Shown: positions 56,297 through 64,000 of the stretch, piece by piece
Layout of the letters: every line of letters starts with the position of its first letter
Position numbering within the stretch: the first letter of the stretch is position 1
NCBI RefSeq assembly: GCF_013402915.1
Contig: NC_050721.1
Coordinates: forward strand, 806,001 to 870,000
Source of the DNA: Zygotorulaspora mrakii
Lineage: Eukaryota > Ascomycota > Saccharomycetes > Saccharomycetales > Saccharomycetaceae
Length of the DNA stretch: 64,000 bases
Reading direction: 5' to 3'
The notes under the pieces: model-generated
The model's input: only the letters and a program-made list of their open reading frames with translations
Told to the model about the DNA's origin: nothing
The model's database searches: none
Translations under genes and position numbers: made by a program

Positions 56297-58558
56297 TCAA
56301 TGTTTTTTGACGACACCTTTGTCGTTTGCTGATGCCAAAATATAATCTCTATAATCAAATATAGTACCATCAAATCTTTTCGCTGTACCACTCTCGGATA
56401 CCCATATCTCATTACAAACACTATCAATGACCGAGATATCATGAGAAACCATAAGAACACCACCAGTAAAGTTTTTCAACGCATCAACAAGCGCATCAAT
56501 ACCATTAGTATCCAAATGATTTGAAGGCTCGTCAAGAATCAAAATATGAGGATTGGTCAAACACAAGGATGCGAAAGCAACACGAGATTTTTGACCACCT
56601 GAAAGTAATTGCATCTTCTGCAAACCCAGAGAGCCTGTTATACCAAAAGAACCCAAATGACGTCTATACTCCTCGTCTGTTCTCCCAGGGAATGTTTTAG
56701 ACATCCAGTCAACGGCTGATGAATTAAGATCCATAGCATCAACGTGATGTTGCGCAAAATAAGCAACACGCAATCTAGAATTTCTTGAAACATAACCCTT
56801 CAACGGTCTTAGCTGCTCCATCATGACCTTTAACAAAGTTGTTTTACCGCAACCATTAGCACCCACAAGGGCAATTCTAGAGTTCATTTGGATATCAAGG
56901 TTAACATCCTTCAGCAAGAGATCAGTTTCATTGTACCCGAATGAAACATCTTGCAATTGGATAATAGGCGGTGATAGCTTTTCACAGTCTGGAAATTTAA
57001 ATGTGATACTTCTTTCTTCTTCTGGAGGCTCCAAAACGGGAAGCTTCTCCAGTTTCTTAATTCTTGATTGTGCTTCTTGTGATTTTGCTGCATTGTACCT
57101 ATATTTATCAATGAATTCCTGCATATGTTTCCTATACGCCATTTGATTGTCATATTCTCTTTGGGCATTCTTTCTTCTTTCTTCTTTGGTAGCATAGAAG
57201 GAGTCGAAGTCTTGGCCTCTATAGTAATCAAGTCTTTCATTATGTTGGTAGATGATATCGGTAGCGACTTCGTTCAAAAAAATACGATCGTGCGATACAA
57301 CGAAAACGGTAGAAGGATAGGTTTTCAAATACTCAGAAAGATATGCAATAGAAGGAACGTCCAACATGTTAGAAGGTTCATCTAATAAAAGTAGATCTGG
57401 TTGACAAAATAAAGCTCTTGCCAGGGATAACCTCATCCTCCAACCACCTGAAAAGGAGTTTGTTGGTTTACTTTGAGCCTCGGCACTGAAACCTAAACCG
57501 AATAAAATCGATGCTGCTCTAGCTTCAGCCTTATCCGATTCCATATCTATCAGTTTTTCAGATATTTGTTCCAAATGATTATCCAAATCTTCACGCTCGT
57601 TATCCAGCTTCTTATTTTCCAAACTGTCTTCTTCAAACTCAGTCCTTAGCTTCTCAATTTCTTGCATTCTTTCATTAATCTTCGATTCTTCCGATAAGAG
57701 CTGTTTTCTCCAGACATCAGCATCCAAGACACTTTTCAGAGCAGCCGTTTCATCCCCTCTTAGTTCTTGCTCGACATGCAAAATAGAAATATGCTGCGGA
57801 ACATTTAATTCTCTGTTAGCCAAAGCTCGTAATAAAGTAGACTTACCAATACCATTTTGACCGACTAAACCATAACGACGACCGAAAGCCAATGTTAACT
57901 GCGCATCTGAAAGAATTCTTTGTCCATCTCCAACATATAAATCAAACGTGTCAATGTGGATATCTTTTGATTTTCCTGCTGCGGATCCAAAATCCAATGG
58001 GTTTATTTTCAAGAAGAAAGAATCGTAGTCATCGTCCCTCTTTTCATCAATTAACTTGGAAGCTTCATATTTCACAAATTTGTTATTTCTTTTGGCCACT
58101 TTTTTGGCAATTTTTTGTTCAGCCTTCGCTAGTTTCTTTAAATCGACTCTTGTGTCCATATTTCTTCCAGCATGCTCAATATCATTATCAACTCCCAACA
58201 TTCCCAGAGAGGCATTGAGATTAGCTTTACTATTGTGACTCTGCAATACGTTGATGTCCAGCAGTCTCTTTGAAGTATCACCTGTGACTTCCAATTTGGC
58301 TTGATTTTCTTCCAATTGTAGGGATAATTGCGTCAGAATATCCTTTGATAATCTCTCAACTTTGTCATCAGCTGCACCTGAGTTTCTTAAAAGCTCACAG
58401 ACAAATTCCACCTCAGAGGGCAAATCAATTAATTTGCTCTGAACTGCGTCGTAGGTAATACCTGATAAATGATTGAAATATCCCACTGCGTAATCCGTGA
58501 CAATTGGATCAACGGACGCCGCTGTGCGGCGAACCTGCGATCCTATACTTGCTGACAT
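56297..58558 (-). CDS. GCN20: GCN20, ABC-F protein activating Gcn2
   Basis: 753 residues from ATG at 58558 (MSASIGSQVRRTAAS); S. cerevisiae Gcn20 (YFR009W, 752) starts MASIGSQVRK. The frame extends 18 codons further upstream but only to a TTG. The N-terminal ~200 residues bind Gcn1, then two ABC modules: Walker A 'GLVGQNGIGKSTLL' near 230 and signature 'SFSGGWRMRLS' near 375; Walker A 'LVGANGCGKTTLL' near 565 and signature 'LLSGGQKSRVA' near 650, each followed by 'LLLDEPSN' or 'LILDEPSNHLD'. With Gcn1 it promotes activation of the eIF2alpha kinase Gcn2 by uncharged tRNA. Convergent with DIS3. Confidence 0.98.
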   Translation of the reverse strand: MSASIGSQVRRTAASVDPIVTDYAVGYFNHLSGITYDAVQSKLIDLPSEVEFVCELLRNSGAADDKVERLSKDILTQLSLQLEENQAKLEVTGDTSKRLLDINVLQSHNSKANLNASLGMLGVDNDIEHAGRNMDTRVDLKKLAKAEQKIAKKVAKRNNKFVKYEASKLIDEKRDDDYDSFFLKINPLDFGSAAGKSKDIHIDTFDLYVGDGQRILSDAQLTLAFGRRYGLVGQNGIGKSTLLRALANRELNVPQHISILHVEQELRGDETAALKSVLDADVWRKQLLSEESKINERMQEIEKLRTEFEEDSLENKKLDNEREDLDNHLEQISEKLIDMESDKAEARAASILFGLGFSAEAQSKPTNSFSGGWRMRLSLARALFCQPDLLLLDEPSNMLDVPSIAYLSEYLKTYPSTVFVVSHDRIFLNEVATDIIYQHNERLDYYRGQDFDSFYATKEERRKNAQREYDNQMAYRKHMQEFIDKYRYNAAKSQEAQSRIKKLEKLPVLEPPEEERSITFKFPDCEKLSPPIIQLQDVSFGYNETDLLLKDVNLDIQMNSRIALVGANGCGKTTLLKVMMEQLRPLKGYVSRNSRLRVAYFAQHHVDAMDLNSSAVDWMSKTFPGRTDEEYRRHLGSFGITGSLGLQKMQLLSGGQKSRVAFASLCLTNPHILILDEPSNHLDTNGIDALVDALKNFTGGVLMVSHDISVIDSVCNEIWVSESGTAKRFDGTIFDYRDYILASANDKGVVKKH

Positions 58559-58711
58559 TGTATCGTGGTGCTTAAAGCTGCAAGATGTCAATGCTCTGAC
58601 TGTTCTTGACAAATAAAATGAGCGATGAACGAATACTATTCATAAAAGTTTTTCGGTTTCAATTCATCTCATTGGAATAATGCCGTCAGTTCAAAAAAAT
58701 AAATTTTACTA

Positions 58712-58782
58712 TGCGCAAGCCCGGAATCGAACCGGGGGCCCAACGATGGCAACGTTGGATTTTACCACTAAACCACTTGCGC
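58712..58782 (-). tRNA. tG(GCC): tRNA-Gly (GCC anticodon)
   Basis: The minus strand reads GCGCAAGTGGTTTAGTGGTA at the 5' end, a GCC anticodon in 'CGTTGCCATCG', a T arm with GGTTCGATTCC, and a 3' acceptor strand CTTGCGC plus discriminator A. It is 71 nt, the normal length for this intronless yeast tRNA, and all four stems form. Confidence 0.98.
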
Positions 58783-58993
58783 TTGTTTTGTGTGAGAAAT
58801 CAAACGCTTTATTGAGTATGGATTAAATCAAATAGGTGTAGTGATTTTCATTTTTTTTCCAATCTTCGTGAGACGATGAAATATCATATCTCATCTCATC
58901 CCATGGTCTGATGATTCACAAATCTTGAGGTCGAGCACGAATCCCTTGTTAGTCCTTTTGAATCTGAAAGCAGATTTCTGGAGAACAATAGCT

Positions 58994-60172
58994 ATGTCTG
59001 ACTCTGAAAGTATAGCGGGGACCGATTCACCATTTGTATACCTGGGCTTCGTGGATACACCTGTGAAAGAATCCGATGAGCTTTCCATTGAGGATACATT
59101 TATCGGCGGCGAACCGAAATGGTTGCACAATGATTCCGTGCCAGCAGATGAGCTTCTGATATGTGGTGCATGTAAATCGAGAGATAGTATGAGATTAATA
59201 TTACAGGCATTTTCTCCCTTGGATTGTGATCAAGTGGAAGATGTTCAACGGAAAAATGACATTCAAAACATGAATCACATCGATGCTGAAGATGACAGAG
59301 TTTTATACGTATTTATGTGCATGAAATGTCAGAAAAAAGCAAAGTCAGTGCGCTGCATTAGAGGCGTTAGGAAGGGAAAGAGAGTAGCGAATGTTTCTGA
59401 AAAAATTTCTGAGAAGACGGAATATTCGACAGTCCAAAAGAACTCAGAGGTCAATCCGTTTGATGTATCACACAGTGTTGATGCCAATCCTTTCAATTCT
59501 AATCCCTTTCAAAGTAACGGTGCTGCCCATCCCTTCACCCAAGTTAAGGCTGGTGAGGATAAGCAGGATAGAAAGGAGTCAGTGAAGACTGCGAGGAAAC
59601 TACATGATGCTCTTAAAGACAAAGAGTTTGACAATCAAAAGGCTTTTAAAAGTTACCTTTTGTATGTTGAGGAGGAGTCGTTCAAAAATAAGAAACCCGA
59701 GCATCTGCAGTTACCGAAGAATCTTAAAATTGACAAAGATGCACTCGATTTAGATAGTGAAGTTGATTTCGACAAAAACCCTATTAAATTGGATCCAAGG
59801 ACAGAGAAACTTTCTAAATTTCTGGATGACGATGTATTTCAGAAATTTCAAGAGATAGTTGCCTACAATCCCTCACAGGTGTTACGTTATGATCTCGGTG
59901 GTACACCACTCCTCTATGCGAAATGCACGCCTAATCTCGTAACTACAGTTCCTAGACCAGGCTATAACCCATCTTCCAAAAGGATTTATGAAGTGCAATT
60001 GATGCCTAAGATGATCATGGATCTGGAGGAGAGCGTTACTTTGACAGGTGGTATGCAATGGGGAACGATAATGATTTTTACTGATATTGAAAATTACATG
60101 CCGAAGTATGATAAAAACGGTGTCGGATACGTCGAAGAATTTGTCAAAGTCCAGTGGGAAAGTGAGAATTGA
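58994..60172 (+). CDS. TSR4: TSR4, chaperone of ribosomal protein uS5 (Rps2)
   Basis: 392 residues from ATG at 58994; the frame is open further upstream only to a TTG. It belongs to the Tsr4/PDCD2 family: N-terminal 'VYLGFVDTPVKESDELSIEDTFIGG' (residues ~14-40), zinc-binding Cys pairs in 'LICGACKS' and 'FMCMKCQKK', an NPF-rich linker ('DANPFNSNPFQS') and the C-terminal PDCD2_C domain from about residue 280 with 'PSQVLRYDLGGTPLLY' and 'QLMPKMIMDLEE'. S. cerevisiae Tsr4 (YOL022C, 408) binds nascent Rps2 co-translationally and delivers it to 40S assembly. It is adjacent to GCN20 across tRNA-Gly and convergent with IFM1. Confidence 0.95.
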   Translation: MSDSESIAGTDSPFVYLGFVDTPVKESDELSIEDTFIGGEPKWLHNDSVPADELLICGACKSRDSMRLILQAFSPLDCDQVEDVQRKNDIQNMNHIDAEDDRVLYVFMCMKCQKKAKSVRCIRGVRKGKRVANVSEKISEKTEYSTVQKNSEVNPFDVSHSVDANPFNSNPFQSNGAAHPFTQVKAGEDKQDRKESVKTARKLHDALKDKEFDNQKAFKSYLLYVEEESFKNKKPEHLQLPKNLKIDKDALDLDSEVDFDKNPIKLDPRTEKLSKFLDDDVFQKFQEIVAYNPSQVLRYDLGGTPLLYAKCTPNLVTTVPRPGYNPSSKRIYEVQLMPKMIMDLEESVTLTGGMQWGTIMIFTDIENYMPKYDKNGVGYVEEFVKVQWESEN

Positions 60173-60264
60173 TTTTTAATCAGGAAAATAATTTTGGCTT
60201 GCTCTATCATTCTCTTTTAAAATCCGATATGTAACTATTTACATGCTTATTTTTGAATATTTAT

Positions 60265-62349
60265 TCACAGAAACCTGGGAACTTTCACTTTTTCATACAC
60301 AATAATTTTGTCACCGGCTTCAAAGTCCTCAAAGTTCTTATCAAAAGTTATGCCACAGTCATTTCCCTTCGATATCTCTGCTGAGTCATCTTTACCTTGC
60401 TTCAATGTAGCTAGACGACCATCGTAAATAACTTGTTTTTCTGGTCCACGAACAACTTGTACTACTGAATTCCTACGGATCTGTCCGTTACTCACCCTAC
60501 AGCCCGCGATTTTAATAATTTTCTTTTTCAATTGAAATTCAAATATTTCACGGATGTCAACGGTTGCTGTTTGTTTGTTTTCATACAGCGGTTTCAAATT
60601 ATTTGTGAGAATTTCCGTAACATCTTCAATCAGCTTATAAACCACATTGTATTGCCTGATTTCAACGTGCTCCTTGTTGTTCATCACCTCGTTTGGCAAG
60701 CTCCCGAGATTGAAACAAATGATTATACTGTCGGTGATTCGAGCCATTTTTATATCACCCTCGTTAGGAATACCGACAGATGCTGATACAACATGACACT
60801 GCACTTCTTCATTACCCATATCGGATATACTTTCGTTTATAGCCTCCAAAGAACCCGTTACGTCACCCTTAATAATAAAATTAACTTTTTTGGGTCCTTC
60901 TTGTTCCAATGGTTTTTCACCGGTAACATCTGCAAATTCATCTTCATTCTCGTCATTCGACTTTTTAAGTGCTTCAATCGCCCTTTGATCATTTAACTTT
61001 TCCACAGTTGCGCCCTCCTTTTCCACTTCCAATAATCCCATCCTTTTGGAAATGAATTTCTTTGCAATGGATTCATTCTTCACCTCTATTACCTGATCGC
61101 CGGCTATTGGTATATTCTTCCACCCAGTTACCTCAACAGCATCAGCTGGGACAGCTTTCGTAATTGAATTATTGCCCTCGTTGACTATATTTTTAATTTT
61201 ACAATATGTGTTCCCACATATCAAAATTTTGCCTTTCTGTAAAACACCTTTCTTAACTATTATGGTTGCCACATTGCCAACTGACTTTTTTATTTCACTT
61301 TCAAGTACTACACCTTCCGCAATGGTTCTAACAGAACTCTCCGCCTTAATGTCCATAACATCACTTAATAAAACGATAGATTCTTCCAAAAGATCCATAT
61401 TTTCACCAGTGCGAGCACTTATAGGAATTACTTGCACATCCCCACTAATTTTCTCAACTGGTATGTCTTGCGCTATTAAATCGTTGGTTATCCTTTCTAT
61501 TGCCTTTTCTCTTTCTTTGGGGTGGGAAATTCGATCAATTTTAGTGATTGCAATAATCAGCTCATTTCCGGAATTTTTAGCGTGTTTGATAGCTTCTTTT
61601 GTTTGGGGCATTATTGAGTCTTCAATTGATACTACTAAAACGATTATATCTGTGATATTAGCACCTCTTTCTCTCATCTTCAAAAAAACTGGATGCCCTG
61701 GTGTATCTAAGAAAGTGATCCTTCGCTTTGAAGACGGCGTTACGACTTGGAATGCACCAATATGCTGGGTAATTCCACCATGCTCTTGAGCGACGACTGA
61801 AGACTTCCTCAAAAAATCAATTATTGTAGTCTTTCCATGATCAACATGCCCCATAATAGTTACCACCGGGGGCTTTCTTTGTAACATCTTTGGATCTGCT
61901 GGTGACTTCAATTCATCGTACACGTTTTCCGGGTTTATCGCAGCCGAGGTATTTGGTAGCTGATAGTTATACTCTTGCAAGATTAATTCGACGTATTCTT
62001 TTGATAGAATGTAACCTTGTGTAATATTAGCGAATCCCAATTTTGTCAAATCCTGTATTAAGGTTTCCATTCTGCAGCTAAGCAGATTAGCAAGTTTACT
62101 CACAGAAATATAATTTGGAATAGCAAATGGAACTGTTCTTAGTTTTTTTACTGGCCTTTTTAGGGATTTCTTAGCGTAAAACCTTCTTATTTCTGCTGCA
62201 TGCAAACCTAGAGTAAATAATGCAGGGTTTCGACTTGGGCCAGCACTAATCTGCCGAAGAAACAATGAGCCAGGGGCCTTCAACATGATGATATTCATAC
62301 CTCTGTTCTTTCGGAGTCCTAAAAGATGAAATGTCGACAAGATTACCAT
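60265..62349 (-). CDS. IFM1: IFM1, mitochondrial translation initiation factor 2
   Basis: 694 residues (S. cerevisiae Ifm1, YOL023W, 676). A basic mitochondrial leader of about 60 residues is followed by the IF2 N-domain, then the GTPase: G1 'GHVDHGKTT' near residue 167, G2/G3 'HIGAFQV' and 'DTPGHPVF', and G4 'TKIDR' near 273, then domains II-IV to 'DKIIVYEKVKVPRFL'. It brings the initiator tRNA to the mitochondrial ribosome; yeast mitochondria can function with a non-formylated initiator because of it. Start ATG at 62349 is the first; ATGs at codons 18 and 22 are alternatives. Together with the next gene upstream it keeps the YOL024W-YOL023W order. Confidence 0.97.
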   Translation of the reverse strand: MVILSTFHLLGLRKNRGMNIIMLKAPGSLFLRQISAGPSRNPALFTLGLHAAEIRRFYAKKSLKRPVKKLRTVPFAIPNYISVSKLANLLSCRMETLIQDLTKLGFANITQGYILSKEYVELILQEYNYQLPNTSAAINPENVYDELKSPADPKMLQRKPPVVTIMGHVDHGKTTIIDFLRKSSVVAQEHGGITQHIGAFQVVTPSSKRRITFLDTPGHPVFLKMRERGANITDIIVLVVSIEDSIMPQTKEAIKHAKNSGNELIIAITKIDRISHPKEREKAIERITNDLIAQDIPVEKISGDVQVIPISARTGENMDLLEESIVLLSDVMDIKAESSVRTIAEGVVLESEIKKSVGNVATIIVKKGVLQKGKILICGNTYCKIKNIVNEGNNSITKAVPADAVEVTGWKNIPIAGDQVIEVKNESIAKKFISKRMGLLEVEKEGATVEKLNDQRAIEALKKSNDENEDEFADVTGEKPLEQEGPKKVNFIIKGDVTGSLEAINESISDMGNEEVQCHVVSASVGIPNEGDIKMARITDSIIICFNLGSLPNEVMNNKEHVEIRQYNVVYKLIEDVTEILTNNLKPLYENKQTATVDIREIFEFQLKKKIIKIAGCRVSNGQIRRNSVVQVVRGPEKQVIYDGRLATLKQGKDDSAEISKGNDCGITFDKNFEDFEAGDKIIVYEKVKVPRFL

Positions 62350-62504
62350 TTTTTCAATATGAAAAGCTGAAGTAAAGTAAGTGTATATAGCGTAGAAAAT
62401 AATGAAAAAAAAAAAACTAAAGCATGCATATGTATATTATATAAGGGTCCGCGACCTCCAAGCAATTTCAAAAAGGACATTTCCATTATCGATCATTACC
62501 ATCA

Positions 62505-63167
62505 TCAATCATTGTCGAACATGTTCATTTTGTTATAGACATCCTTTTTATAGTCCTCATAAGCAAAAGACGATTTTCTGCGATCTAAACCCGATTGCTG
62601 GTTGCCCTTTGAAGTATAAGAAGAGCGGTAATAGTCCCCATTTTCGGGATTGGATAGGGTTGGTCTCTCCGGTTTTTCACCTTTCAGGTATGAATCCTTG
62701 AAAAACGACGGTGCATCTTTTCTACGTGTTTGTTCAAAACTGTCACCTGCTGGGACAGACTCGAACTTGTCACTACACTTTCCAACCATCTTTGTCTCTA
62801 GATCGTGCCTTGTATCCTGCGGATCCATTCCAAGCGTTGAACTTTTGCGTCTTGCGAAATTAGGATATTCACTGTCAGAGACCTTTGATCGCTCGCTCAA
62901 CTGCTGATTCAGCGCATCCATATAGTTGGAAGAGCGCCGACGTAAACCACGAGTTGGAGCTTGTGATGTCCCATAACGTGCTTTATCAGCATAGTTGTAA
63001 TTATTGTAGCCCTTTCCAAAGCTTCTTGGTTCATTATCATCAGAAAGATCGTATTCGGAAACATCAGGAGTTTCCTTGGCAGCAGGAGGTTCGTCTATAT
63101 TCAGAAAGTCCTGCGATTGCCCATATGGTGATTCACGTTTAACCACGTTTAGTCTTGAGTCCGCCAT
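62505..63167 (-). CDS. YOL024W/IGD1 (YFR017C) family protein
   Basis: 220 residues with no hydrophobic segment; low complexity, rich in Ser, Arg, Asp and Tyr. Recurrent 'RRKSS' and 'RRRSSNYMDALNQQL' motifs look like kinase target sites, and 'DLETKMVGKCSDKFESV...RRKDAPSFFKD' resembles what I recall of the Igd1 family. In S. cerevisiae YOL024W and IGD1 (YFR017C) are duplicates; Igd1 is an inhibitor of the glycogen debranching enzyme Gdb1. The gene sits upstream of IFM1 in the same orientation, exactly as YOL024W does relative to YOL023W. Assignment rests mainly on synteny and these short motifs; the biochemical role here is inferred. Confidence 0.7.
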   Translation of the reverse strand: MADSRLNVVKRESPYGQSQDFLNIDEPPAAKETPDVSEYDLSDDNEPRSFGKGYNNYNYADKARYGTSQAPTRGLRRRSSNYMDALNQQLSERSKVSDSEYPNFARRKSSTLGMDPQDTRHDLETKMVGKCSDKFESVPAGDSFEQTRRKDAPSFFKDSYLKGEKPERPTLSNPENGDYYRSSYTSKGNQQSGLDRRKSSFAYEDYKKDVYNKMNMFDND

Positions 63168-63377
63168 AATCTACTCCGAGTTTACGTTGAAACACCTATT
63201 ATTGTGACTCGATTAACCAGCAATCTATTATAGTTAGTTATAAGTGCGATGAGCAATTCCGTAGAACTTTCCAATGTGCGTGATGAAGTTTTATATCACG
63301 TATCCTTGGTTATCCTTAATACAACTTCATGTTACCCTGGACATGGAAGTGCCCCTTGAAGAAGGAAAAAGCTAAGA

Positions 63378-64000
63378 TCACTTCATAGCTGGGTAACTGC
63401 TTGAAAACAGTGATTCAAATTGATGGATGACAGAGATGCTGCTGGATGTGTCTTCAGTGGCTGATAATGTTTCCAGCCTGCTGTATGCTTTCTTGATGTT
63501 TGTAATAGCTTTTTGGTGGATTGTTTCATTGTACCATTCGGAGTCTAATCCGAGAATCCTGTTGTAAGTTTTTGGGAGAAGAAGTTGCAAGATCTTCAAG
63601 GATATATCGTTTATTGTGTAGTCAGAATCTTTAATGCCACGAGTTACGGTTTCTTTAATGATATTGCACGTCACTATGTAGTCGATGGAGTTTTTGCGCT
63701 CTTCGCGGGCGATAATTTGTAGAAGAGTAGAGTACACCATTGTTCTCAGTGTGAGACCTTCGTCAATGGTTTGAGTCATATTGCCCACTTTTATAGTACG
63801 GAAGAAGTTTTTATTCTGCTTCATGTGTGGGATAAGCAATTTGCAGGTTTTGGAAGAGTTAAACTTCTCGGCGGTGTACATTGTTTGATTGAGCAGCTCA
63901 ACAGCCATTTGGAAACCTGAGAGCGAGCTGGATGTACTTAGCGTACGGAACGCAGCCTCCAGAGAAGCTGGTTCAGGTTCGGGCTCGTTTCCTGACTCTT
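63378..64000 (-). CDS. LAG2: LAG2, Cand1-like SCF regulator (5' end beyond window)
   Basis: The frame is open from the stop at 63378 to the right edge, giving the C-terminal ~207 residues; an internal ATG at 63908 is not the true start. The segment is helical and acidic, with 'IPHMKQNKNFFRTIKVGNMTQTIDEGLTLRTMVYSTL' near the middle (the C-terminal conserved region of Cand1-type HEAT proteins). In S. cerevisiae Lag2 (YOL025W, 661 residues) binds non-neddylated Cdc53 and inhibits SCF ligases. Position next to the YOL024W-type gene and IFM1 fits YOL023W-YOL025W. Confidence 0.88.
   Translation of the reverse strand, partial: ESGNEPEPEPASLEAAFRTLSTSSSLSGFQMAVELLNQTMYTAEKFNSSKTCKLLIPHMKQNKNFFRTIKVGNMTQTIDEGLTLRTMVYSTLLQIIAREERKNSIDYIVTCNIIKETVTRGIKDSDYTINDISLKILQLLLPKTYNRILGLDSEWYNETIHQKAITNIKKAYSRLETLSATEDTSSSISVIHQFESLFSSSYPAMK

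Overview
This 64 kb window is nuclear chromosomal DNA of a budding yeast of the family Saccharomycetaceae. Almost every gene is recognisable as the counterpart of a named Saccharomyces cerevisiae gene, genes are short-spaced and mostly intronless, the few introns are small with GTATGT-like donors and TACTAAC-like branch points, and the two tRNA genes are of the yeast type. The gene order interleaves blocks that sit on two different S. cerevisiae chromosome arms (YDR365-YDR380 with YOR118-YOR129, then YOL018-YOL025 with YFR009-YFR011), and pairs that are duplicated in S. cerevisiae (RGA1/RGA2, GCY1/YPR1, TOS7/DCV1, YOL024W/IGD1) are present once. That is the signature of a lineage that did not undergo the whole-genome duplication. 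The high similarity to S. cerevisiae suggests the Zygosaccharomyces/Torulaspora group, but this is inference and the species is not proven.

Layout. 1-13 kb: ESF1 (cut by the left edge), RTC5, RIO1, KEI1 (spliced), a GCY1/YPR1-type aldo-keto reductase with an in-frame premature stop, XRS2, a SAM50-type Omp85 protein, DXO1. 13-25.5 kb: a YCII-domain protein with no obvious S. cerevisiae counterpart, PFY1 (spliced), LEO1, CTS2, VPS74, UBP2, FRQ1, COQ7/CAT5. 25.7-33 kb: PHO92, WIP1, BCS1, IAH1, ARH1, ATP17, LSM6. 33-45.4 kb: a long RGA1/2 upstream region with a possible orphan ORF and an AT-rich inverted repeat, RGA1/2, SDH6, ADE2, a repeat-rich ARO10 promoter, ARO10, AFI1. A synteny breakpoint lies in 45.35-46.23 kb. 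46.2-64 kb: TLG2, TOS7/DCV1, tRNA-Tyr (with intron), MIC19, UBP6 (spliced), DIS3/RRP44, GCN20, tRNA-Gly, TSR4, IFM1, a YOL024W/IGD1 homologue and the C-terminal part of LAG2 (cut by the right edge).

The genes are housekeeping functions and do not form one system. Recurrent themes are mitochondrial biogenesis (SAM50, BCS1, ARH1, ATP17, SDH6, MIC19, IFM1, COQ7), ribosome synthesis (ESF1, RIO1, TSR4, DIS3), Golgi and endosome traffic (KEI1, VPS74, FRQ1, TLG2), and ubiquitin turnover (UBP2, UBP6, LAG2). No transposon, LTR, CRISPR array, virus-like segment or centromere was found. The points most worth following are the broken GCY1/YPR1 gene, three short-exon introns that a plain ORF scan misses (KEI1, PFY1, UBP6), the composition break inside ARO10 and its unusual promoter, the SAM50 and YCII genes at unexpected positions, and a few unassigned stretches.
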